A DNA stretch of 64,000 nt, from assembly GCA_964017185.1 (NCBI GenBank), contig OZ024874.1, forward strand, positions 53,100,856 to 53,164,855. Direction: 5' to 3'. This DNA comes from Rugalucina vietnamica (taxonomy: Eukaryota; Mollusca; Bivalvia; Lucinida; Lucinidae). Below, piece after piece: positions 56,198 through 64,000 of the stretch (the first letter of the stretch is position 1; every line of letters starts with the position of its first letter). The translations under genes and the position numbers were made by a program. Below the pieces are notes generated by a model. That model made no database searches. It was not told the origin of the DNA and was given only the letters and a program-made list of their open reading frames with translations.

Positions 56198-56548
56198 GTA
56201 TGTTTTGAAAAAATTTACAGCATATTCCTAACGTAGCCTACTTTTGACCATTTCTCAAATCCTCATTTCAAATAATGATCAATAGTGCATACTTTGTGAA
56301 ATCAACTCCTAGAGCTTTCACTATAATATTCTTCCAATACTTATTGCAGACAAATTGAAGATGTGCTTGGAAGATTATAACAATGAAAAAATAGTTTTCG
56401 TAATATTTCAGCATCTTTGAAGGAGCAGTTATAGACCAACATCAGATAATTTTGTAGGAGTGGACATGTATACTGAAAGCCATTGATGGGAGTAAGACTA
56501 AGTATTATATTGTTGGTGTTTTTATCTGGTTTCTTATCTTAATTTCAG

Positions 56549-56611
56549 AGAAAGGAAAGGATGGTAAAGACAAGAAGGGAGATAAAGACAAGGACAAGAA
56601 AGGAGCAGACA
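56549..56611 (+). CDS. ADGB: androglobin exon 11 (Lys/Asp linker, phase 1-1)
   Basis: Acceptor CTTAATTTCAG, donor GTGAGT; 63 nt. Completes Glu, then KGKDGKDKKGDKDKDKKGAD. A pure low-complexity linker; its removal keeps the frame. Confidence 0.8.
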
Positions 56612-56837
56612 GTGAGTAGTCTCCCTTAGTTATTAAGGCAAATCGATACACTCTACACTTTGATGGAATCAAATCACAATATTGAATGGCAACACAAACT
56701 TCACACACAGTTAAAACAAATTTTTCCTTGTAGCAAATCTTCCTACGTAACAAACTTTAGCATTTACACTATACATGCTGGAATTTGTGGGCTGAAATCT
56801 TTCAGATTTACCTATTTTTAAGTGAGATTTGTTGCAG

Positions 56838-56861
56838 AGAAAGCAATAGATTTAGAAAAAG
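56838..56861 (+). CDS. ADGB: androglobin microexon 12 (24 nt, phase 1-1)
   Basis: Acceptor TTTGTTGCAG, donor GTATGA; encodes K(K)AIDLEK between phase-1 ends. Good acceptor, acceptable donor. Too small for ordinary gene finders. Confidence 0.5.
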
Positions 56862-57034
56862 GTATGACACATATATTAAAATATATGTAAATTGAATACT
56901 TAAAAGATTATTTATTGGTACCAAGTCAAATATTGTTTTAACTTGATATGACATTACAGCCCTGGGGATTGAACTCCCTTTTCGCCAACCCCGTGGGGCC
57001 AGTAGGTTAAGCAGAGCTGCCCCTAGTAGGTTAG

Positions 57035-57067
57035 AGACTGACAAAAGTCTCTTAGGCTTTGAAAGTG
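57035..57067 (+). CDS. possible androglobin microexon 13 (33 nt, phase 1-1)
   Basis: Between an AG at 57033-57034 (weak, purine-containing tract) and GTAAGA: completes Glu, then TDKSLLGFES. Frame-neutral. Using nearby upstream AGs instead would bring in-frame stops, so only this acceptor works. Confidence 0.4.
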
Positions 57068-57135
57068 GTAAGACAACACAATGTATTAAGGATATTGTCT
57101 AGTGCTTTAAGTATGGTTAAATCACTATTCCATAT

Positions 57136-57371
57136 GAGCCTGTGCGTGAGAAAAACCAACAATTTGGGTTCCGAACAGGTCCGACACAAACCGGGCAGTA
57201 CAAGCACAGAAGATGGCTAGAGACTGGAAATTTTGGATTCAGAAAGTAGAGGAATTGTACTATCCGTGTAGCGAAAACAAAGGCGCTGATCAGCTTCGCA
57301 GTTACCGCGAAGCTGATCTGCGCCTTTGTTTTCGCAAATGCATATTGTTGGTTTTCCCATTCGGTGGCTCA
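57136..57371. mobile_element. MITE family A, copy 9
   Basis: GAGCCTGTGCGTGAGAAAAA to the reverse of TTGGTTTTCCCATTCGGTGGCTC, with the full central palindrome GCTTCGCAGTTACCGCGAAG. Confidence 0.85.
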
Positions 57372-57921
57372 TTTCATATATCATTATTCATGCAATATGA
57401 GTATAACCAATATTGTTTAGCTGAATGAAGTTTAGGAGACGATTTGCCTACTGTATTCCTGGTGAGAAGTATGTACATGTATATCTTATTAGTCTCAGTC
57501 CCCTTTACATGTTTCAGGTTATTTATATGAATCAGATAGATTGAACATCTTTTTAAATTGTCAAATTTGAATATTATGCTTTTCCATATGACATATATCA
57601 GTTGCATTTTCATAAAGCTGCAAATATTTAATGCAGATAGTGAGATTCACATGGAATGATATATCTGATGGCAGTCATTGTAAATTCAGCAAATCTGAAT
57701 GTAATGGTTAAAACATAAAACATATTTACCATTTTTATCACAATACATAATTTACTTTGTGTTGTTATGCTTTTGTGAAAGCTAGATAATTTTCCTATCT
57801 TCAATTAATAGGTAGATTTTTATATTAAATGAACACTGTGAACACTTTATTGCAATTTCTTTTCCTTTTTCTATATTATGATATTACCCAGCAAGTCTGT
57901 GCTTAGTGATCATCATAGTTA
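57372..57921 (+). other. ADGB: intron sequence
   Basis: No gene or repeat recognised. A small frame GDDLPTVFL after TTTAG at 57432 reaches GTGAGA in phase 0, not the phase needed, and is not called. Confidence 0.5.
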
Positions 57922-58128
57922 TGAGCCGCGATACGAGAAAAGCGGTCTTCAGGGTTTCCGACCAGGTCTGACACAAACTGGCCTGTACAGTCACAGAAGG
58001 CTAGAAGCTTAAAATTTTGGAAATAGGTAGAGGATGAATTGTACTATCTGTGTAGCGAAAACAAAGGGGCTGATCTTCGCCTTTGTTTTCGTATATGCAA
58101 AAGTCCAGTTTTCAAATAATACGGCTCA
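57922..58128. mobile_element. MITE family A, copy 10
   Basis: GAGCCGCGATACGAGAAAAG to the reverse of CAGTTTTCAAATAATACGGCTC; most of the central palindrome is deleted (AAAGGGGCTGATCTTCGCCT). Confidence 0.8.
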
Positions 58129-58288
58129 TATTAAGCTCTTGACTCCAGTGATTCATATACACCCATAAAAATGAGATGTACACAAGACAGACATTAACTT
58201 TGCCACTCATTTGACATTTAGAGATTTACAATCTTTGAAGACAAAACATAAAACAAGAGTGTTTTCATGAATATGCATAATTTTGCAG

Positions 58289-58351
58289 GAGAATTTAAGC
58301 GAGGCGTTAGCAGGTTAAGCAATAGAACGACCGATACTATTGGTACACTTG
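58289..58351 (+). CDS. ADGB: androglobin exon 14 (63 nt, phase 1-1)
   Basis: Acceptor TAATTTTGCAG, donor GTATGT; completes Gly, then EFKRGVSRLSNRTTDTIGTL. Basic, Ser/Thr-rich, phase 1-1. Strong splice signals. No domain. Confidence 0.65.
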
Positions 58352-58410
58352 GTATGTAAACGATCCTGCCATGCTTGTATTCTGTGTATAGCCCACATTG
58401 CTTGACTAGG

Positions 58411-58669
58411 TCTCGAGGTTTGAAAACTTTTTTCATGCTCAGCTCAGCTGAGACTAAAATTTATCCTGCTCATAAATGTTTAAATGCCAACAGTTGCTGG
58501 CATTTTACAACAGTTGTTGGCATTTTAACATTTATTAGCTGGATAAATTACTGGCTTTGATGGTCTAACCCGAAAACTTCAATAAATTTGGGCTATTTCA
58601 GTATAAATTAGCTGTTGCAATTTTATGCTCAGCAGAGCTGAGCATGAAAAAAAGTTTTATAATATCGGG
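58411..58669. mobile_element. MITE family B, copy 2
   Basis: TCTCGAGGTTTGAAAACTTT left end and AAGTTTTATAATATCGGG right end with AGCTCAGCTGAG palindromes; flanked by ACTAGG (58405-58410 and 58670-58675). Centre has a doubled GCCAACAGTTG/CAACAGTTGTTGGC hairpin. Confidence 0.8.
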
Positions 58670-58984
58670 ACTAGGTTCTAGGTTCACTCAACGGAATGTT
58701 TCTTCTATGTAGAGATGGAGTTTCTTGAATTAGTCTTTGGTTTTATAAGGAAAGTTGAAGTTAACTAAGGTTTTTACCCATCCCCAAAATGTTTTTGCAT
58801 TATTTTCTAGGTTTGGAGTTTAAAAATTTCATTTCTTTACCCCTCTCTAGGTGGTTTGTGATGAAAACTTGTTTGTATTTATAAATGTTTCAGCTTTATC
58901 ATGACAAAACATGTCTTTGGTTTTATGGCTAGATTTTACACAAACAGGGCTGCAAAGCCATTGAAGAAAATTATATGAAAATGA

Positions 58985-60080
58985 GGAATTCTACCACAGA
59001 TACTCGGGGTTACTGTTTAGATTTTGCAAAAAGCTTATACTTGTACTTTTTTTTTGAAAAATTATTCTTGTATTTTTTTCTTCTTCATTTAGCTTTTCTG
59101 CATTATTCCTGACCTTATACAATTAGAAAAATATGTCTAGAATACATAAAAAGCATTAGAAATACTGATAAGCAATCACTAATGTAAAGAAAAAGCACAA
59201 GATAAACAACTTCGGTTCTCCAAATTTTCGACCGTCACTTTGAAAAGACAAACAGATTCACTAATCCGTAACTTACAAGAATCTTATATATATCAGCATG
59301 TCCGGGAATCATTACGCTTCAATCGGATACAGAAAGCATTTAAATATTCCCTTGCATACCCACAAAATCGGCTGTTAAACAACGATTCTCATCGCTACCG
59401 CGTTGAGATGGCCGGAAGTAAACAATGGATGAGACTGGATTCCGGGCGTACGTTGTAAAACGGTGAAAACGGGTAACCAGCGATCAAACCGAAAGTAACC
59501 TCTGATTGCGTCAGACTTGATTGACCAATGAAAACAAGCGGTTCAGTCACATGGCAATTTGAATTTCTTTGCGTCATACCTGATTGACCAATGAAAACAA
59601 GCGGCCCAGTCATATGATGAACAGGATTTCCTTTACTGTTAGCCACTGTGGCCACCTCAGTGCGGTAGCGATAAGAACTGCTGTTTAACAGATGATTTTG
59701 TGGGTATGCAAGGGAATAATTAAATACTTTCTGTGTCCGTTTGAAGCGTAATGATTCCCGGACATGCTGATATATATAAGAGTCTTGTAAGTTACGGATT
59801 AGTGAATCAGTTTGTCTTTTCAAACTGACGGTCGAGAATTTGGAGAAGCGAAGTTGGTTATCTTGTGTTTTTTCTCTACATTCAGGATGGCATATCAGTA
59901 TTTCGATTGCTTTCTATAGATTCTAGACATTTTTTTCTAATTTTGCAAGGTCACGACTATTGCAGAAAAGCTCAAAAAGATAACAAAAAATATAATTGTA
60001 AGTTTTGAAAAAAAGAGTACAAGTATGAGCTTTTGAAAAAGTCTAAACAGTAACCCCAAGTATCTGTGAATTCTACTATT
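58985..60080. mobile_element. 1.1-kb foldback element
   Basis: Two arms of about 0.5 kb are reverse complements meeting near 59530: left GGGGTTACTGTTTAGATTTT and ATCAGCATGTCCGGGAATCA, right TGATTCCCGGACATGCTGAT and AGTCTAAACAGTAACCCC. The middle holds two direct copies of GATTGACCAATGAAAACAAG. Each arm opens a frame reading QTDSLIRNLQ.SYIYQHVRES, but it starts at TTG, not ATG, and the two copies differ mostly at amino-acid level. Confidence 0.85.
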
Positions 60081-60767
60081 TATATAGCATAAACGATGGC
60101 AAAGATGAGCTGCGCACCAGCAACAGACTACCCTTCAGATGGTCTGCATCTTTCATCAGTAATTGGAATAAGGCATGTTTTCTCATGATGCAACTATTTT
60201 CCTGTCATAGCCTTCTCACCTTTTGATATGTTATAATAAGAATTATTTTTCAAAAGAAGTTGATGGTGATTTGAGGCATCCCCTTTCCTTTTTCTTTGGT
60301 TGTAGTTTCTTCATCAATAAGATGGAACTTCTCTATCTAGTTTCCCCATACTTAGTACTTCAGGCACTAAGTTTTCCTAATTACAATCTCAAAAAAGCTC
60401 ATAAAGAACAAATCTGGTTTAATGAAAGTTAACATGTATGGTTGGTGGTCGTAACATTAGTGCAGTATATAGAATGAAACTGCAGTTTATTCGATGCATG
60501 TTCTGAAATAGCTTTATAATCGGCATCATTTTATATGTATGTTATGATATCTATTAACATATAAATGCATATGAATGAATATACTGCATGGCATGCAATG
60601 TATCCTGGAATACTATTTAGGCATGTAAAATTTTGCAGGTATATTGTGCTTGAGTGTATTAAGCAATTTGGTAAACTTTTCCAGGTTTTCAGTAGAAAGA
60701 AGTAAAACATCACATTTTAGGCTTTTAGTGAAGATATTTTGACAGCTATTTCATTGTCTGTTTATAC
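60081..60767 (+). other. ADGB: intron sequence
   Basis: No gene or repeat recognised. Confidence 0.5.
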
Positions 60768-61704
60768 TGCTCTCACATATACCGAATTTGCCTTGCGAAT
60801 GCCCTTCCGAATGCAGTTATGCGTAAATTCGCATTAATCGCTAGAAATTCGGTAGCATTTGGAAGCATTCGGAAACATTCGGTGAAAATTTCAAGTTGTT
60901 GCGAAAATTAGGAGCATGCTCCTAAAATTCGGAAGGAAAACAAATTCTTAACATATTCATAAAAGCATCATAAACAGTTCTGATTGATCGCAAGTCATTT
61001 GTAACGATGGCAAGGCATTCGTATTAAATTCTATTGAGTTTCGATGTCTGTAAAGAATCTCTAGGGGATCGTTATCATTTTCACATTCAAGACTAAGTTT
61101 TAGCATAGTTTATTTGTTCTGGTGATATCCTTCAAGTAAAGCCATTATTTATATTGCAAAGCTTTAAGCTATTCATAAACAGATGTCTGACAAATAAAAG
61201 CCTTGTGAAATTTTAGTTTGCACGGTAAAATTGTCTTATTTATAATGTAAATCGCAATTTTAGATAAACAACAAAGAAGTGTGTGTATCAAGAGAGGACT
61301 TGGATCAGTAATGCTATATTTTTCCATGCCCATTAGCACTGTGGGCTTTTTCGATTTACATTGATATTTTTTGCCCATATTTCTTGCGAATAAGTGATGA
61401 ATGAAAACAATTCAGCAAGCATTCGCTACGCAGTTGCTTCATTAGTAAGGTGTTTGTAAGGCGTTCACATTATTTGTAACGGCATTTGTAAGCGCTCGTA
61501 ACATTTGTAAGCCATTTTCAAGAATTCGGCAGTATTGATGGCAATCTATTGCAACATTCTTAAGACATTTGTAAGGATCTGTTTTCGCAAAAACATCCTT
61601 TTCTACAAGCCCCGCCCCTTCCATTCGCATCATATTTGGTAATTTCAGCTCGATTTTCAAATTTTTGCATTCGCAAGGGATATTCGGTATATGTGATAGC
61701 AGCA
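60768..61704. mobile_element. 0.94-kb TIR element
   Basis: Left end CTGCTCTCACATATACCGAA, right end reverse complement CTGCTATCACATATACCGAA; both continue to CCTTGCGAATGC. The interior near both ends is full of ATTCGGTA/GCATTCGGAA/ATTTGTAAG words. No transposase. Confidence 0.8.
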
Positions 61705-61938
61705 TTATACATGTAACACGCTATAGATACATTAGCATCACACAGTAGTTTTGTTTGATATGAATGTTCTTTACAAGTTTAAGGAAATCTTTTTGTTTGA
61801 CGTTTTGTTTTTCTCTAATAATTAAGTGTATAGACATCTTGGAAATTAAACAGAAATTATTATTTTTTCCATATATTTATTTTCGTTCTTTCTAATTGTT
61901 GTGCCTTTCTTTACAACCGTGGTTCATGACTTTTACAG

Positions 61939-61959
61939 AATGGAAACTCAAGGAATTAG
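61939..61959 (+). CDS. ADGB: androglobin microexon 15 (21 nt, phase 1-1)
   Basis: Acceptor CATGACTTTTACAG, donor GTAAAA; completes Glu, then WKLKEL. Phase 1-1. Short, so the call rests on splice signals and phase. Confidence 0.45.
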   Translation, partial: NGNSRN

Positions 61960-62280
61960 GTAAAAATGTTCAACTCAGTTAGAATTTCATCATTTACTTC
62001 TTTTTATGGTAGGACTTGATTGTAATTCAATGAATAGCATCATTCTATCGATAGCATGGTTTTATGAGATGATGCTATTTATCGAATTGCTCCAAATTCA
62101 AGATTTATTTTTGATTGATATTTAGCCTTTAATTTGGTGTTAAGTTAGAATTTGTTGAATTATCTTTTATATATGATATTTATGCTTTTTAGGTAGTGTA
62201 GATTTGGAAATGTATGTGGGACTTACATTTCGTGAATTTTCTATTTGAATTATTACCAAGACATTGAATTTGCGAGTGAC

Positions 62281-62553
62281 ATCAGGGAAACATGTCCATG
62301 AAAAGTATACCCCTCAAATCCCACATTTATATAGTAAAACTGGAGTATGCAGGGGTATACCTATTTTTCTTATTTTTGATCCAAAACATAGATTGTATGT
62401 ACTCATAGAACCGTCTTGCTGAGGTGGTTCTAACGTGTACTCACAATCAAGGTTTTGAGCAAATATTTTAAAAATATCAAATTTTTTCTAATGGCATTTT
62501 CAATTTTTACAGATAAAAAAATCTCCATATATTGCATGGGCATGTTTTCATAA
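62281..62553. mobile_element. MITE-like repeat family C, copy 4
   Basis: CAGGGAAACATGTCCATGAA start, CTGAGGTGGTTCTAACGTGT centre, TATTGCATGGGCATGTTTTC end. Confidence 0.75.
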
Positions 62554-62661
62554 TGAGTAAACATACTATCTAGAATTTTTAGCTTGTAGAAAGTCTATAT
62601 TAGCACAAGAACTAAAGTGAATTCCAGGGGGCTACTAATCTGTGAATGTTGGTGAAAATTC

Positions 62662-62882
62662 AGCTGCAGCAAGGGAAACCAACAATCTGCATAAGCGAAA
62701 ACAAAGGCGCAGATCAGCTTTGCTGTGACTGCGAAGCTGATCAGCGCCTTTGTTTTCACTAAATGGATAGTACAATTCCTCTACTTTATAAATCCAAAAT
62801 TTCCAGCCTCTAACCATGTTCTGTAACTGCACAGCCCGGTTTGTTTCGGACCTCAAATTGTTGGTTTTCTCACACACAGGCT
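62662..62882. mobile_element. MITE family A, copy 11
   Basis: Full central palindrome (GCGCAGATCAGCTTTGCTGT ... GAAGCTGATCAGCGCC); right end TTTTCTCACACACAGGCTC. Confidence 0.85.
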
Positions 62883-63069
62883 CAATGAAGTTCTTACAGA
62901 CATTTCCAAACTTACATTATTTTCTAATGTTTTGAAAATTCTTCCACATTGGATTTAGAAAGAAAATAACAGTGTATTTTACACTCTTCTACCAATGGAT
63001 TAAAAAAACAACAAATTACATGTAGTTTGTGGAAGTTTTTATATTCAAGTTTGTATTTTATATTCGAAG

Positions 63070-63117
63070 GTCAGGGAAAGAGGAGTTTTAGTCGTGTAGG
63101 AGGGAGAAAGGATCTAG
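63070..63117 (+). CDS. ADGB: androglobin exon 16 (48 nt, phase 1-1)
   Basis: Acceptor TTTTATATTCGAAG, donor GTAGAC; completes Gly, then QGKRSFSRVGGRKDL. Basic, Ser/Gly-rich, like exon 14. The splice signals are moderate, but its phase agrees with the series. Confidence 0.5.
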
Positions 63118-63611
63118 GTAGACACTGTATTGTCAGATGTTGTCTATCACTTTAACTTTATAAAATTAGGCACTTTTTTTTTTAAATAAATAATAAATTG
63201 TATACATTTTCCAAGTCTTTTTGATTGAACATAATTATATTTTTCCTTACTAATTTGCAAAACAGAAATCAGGGAATATATTCTTTTAAAGTATATGTAA
63301 CACAACAAATAAAATAATTGGATGCCAGAAACATGTTGTTTAATTTTTTTTTGTTATGAATATTTATAATATTAGCAAGATATTTGTACAGCCGATATGC
63401 TTCAGCTAATTTTGCAGGGGTTGGGGGTGGGGAGATACTGAAAGCCTTGCTTGCAGCCAATTTCTAGTTTTTCTCTGCATCTTCACAAATTCACTGTTTA
63501 AACAAATGTCTTAGTTTTATTTCTGTAAAACTAATAAAGGTGGAAGCGGGTAAAAAGATCTTAGTTAAAAAAAAACAAAACAGCATAAACATATAATTCA
63601 CTCACTTGTAG

Positions 63612-63713
63612 TAAAGAAAAAGAGTATGGGAGGGTTTGGACGCTTGAAGCAGTTTACTATAGCAGAAGATGAGGAAGATGAAGAAAATGTAGAGGTCATT
63701 GCTGAGGCAGAGG
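63612..63713 (+). CDS. ADGB: androglobin exon 17 (102 nt, phase 1-1)
   Basis: Acceptor TTCACTCACTTGTAG, donor GTACCA; completes Val, then KKKSMGGFGRLKQFTIAEDE and EDEENVEVIAEAE. A basic patch is followed by an acidic run. Coding look is strong; the donor is weak. The gene continues past the window's edge. Confidence 0.65.
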
Positions 63714-64000
63714 GTACCAGTAATTGGTGTACCTCACTGCACTTCTGTTGTCTATGCCATTCACACTAGTGGAACAGTGGAATTGTCCCCAAAATATACC
63801 TTCAACACTGAATTGAGCTTTTCAATATTAAATTTCATGGTTAAAGTTTGTACTGTCTGCCATGTATGTTAAGGGTAGCGTCCAGTTGTCTGTTTGTATA
63901 CATCTGTTCACTTATAAAGAAGAAATGTATGTCATACGCTCACAAAGCCCTGCTACTTGTCTTATGTAAACATTACTTGGCATATGCTGTGCACCTGGAA

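Noticed and set aside
58811-58851. Possible small exon GLEFKNFISLPLS
   Set aside because: Enters in phase 1 but leaves in phase 2, out of step with neighbouring exons.
59240-59823. Frames in both arms of the foldback as a gene pair
   Set aside because: They start at TTG, have no ATG at the start, and the copies differ mostly by amino-acid changes.

Overview
The window is animal nuclear DNA, most probably from a bivalve mollusc. It is AT-rich, with small exons in long introns bounded by GT/AG signals, tRNA-derived SINEs, many palindromic MITEs, and tandem arrays that start with an AGCTCACCTGAGCC end of a type common in mollusc genomes. Repeat style alone cannot give the species. One host gene can be recognised: the 5' part of androglobin (ADGB), on the + strand. 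ADGB is a chimeric protein with a calpain-like N-terminal region and a permuted globin domain, found in ciliated cells and testis. Its conserved coding starts with the exon at 25084 (core VIWPEWSDADVNAEKW) and runs past the right edge; the globin part lies outside.

Positions 1-25083 hold the proposed 5' region. Besides an ADGB-like first exon (20710-20774), seven more short ATG exons are spread over 20 kb (198, 1379, 5070, 6703, 8807, 11702, 16663). Each opens with ATG, each ends at a GT donor in phase 2, and each therefore joins in frame to the single phase-2 acceptor at 25084 without making a stop. I read this as an array of alternative first exons giving different, mostly Ser/Arg/Lys-rich, N-termini to one protein. 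Transcripts are needed to prove it.

Positions 25084-43380 hold exons 2-8 (N-terminal segment and calpain-like region). The intron between 28152 and 41863 contains a 13.3-kb Ty3/gypsy-type LTR retrotransposon in the same orientation, with 2088-bp LTRs of equal length, a 4-bp target duplication (TTAG), an intact gag-pol frame with no recognisable protease, and a second zinc-finger ORF behind its own splice acceptor.

Positions 43381-63713 hold a possible alternative terminal exon (44927-45161), the continuing exon at 55421, a Lys-rich linker, and then a run of small exons (63, 24, 33, 63, 21, 48 and 102 nt) that are all phase 1-1 and so can each be skipped or kept without a frame change. The introns are filled with two large tandem arrays, a 2.7-kb TA-flanked element nested in one of them, foldback elements and about a dozen copies of one MITE family.

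The two ends of the gene suggest one theme: a constant core with a choice of N-termini upstream and a string of frame-neutral cassettes downstream. All exon calls rest on reading frame, splice signals and recalled similarity to vertebrate ADGB; no alignment or RNA evidence was available.
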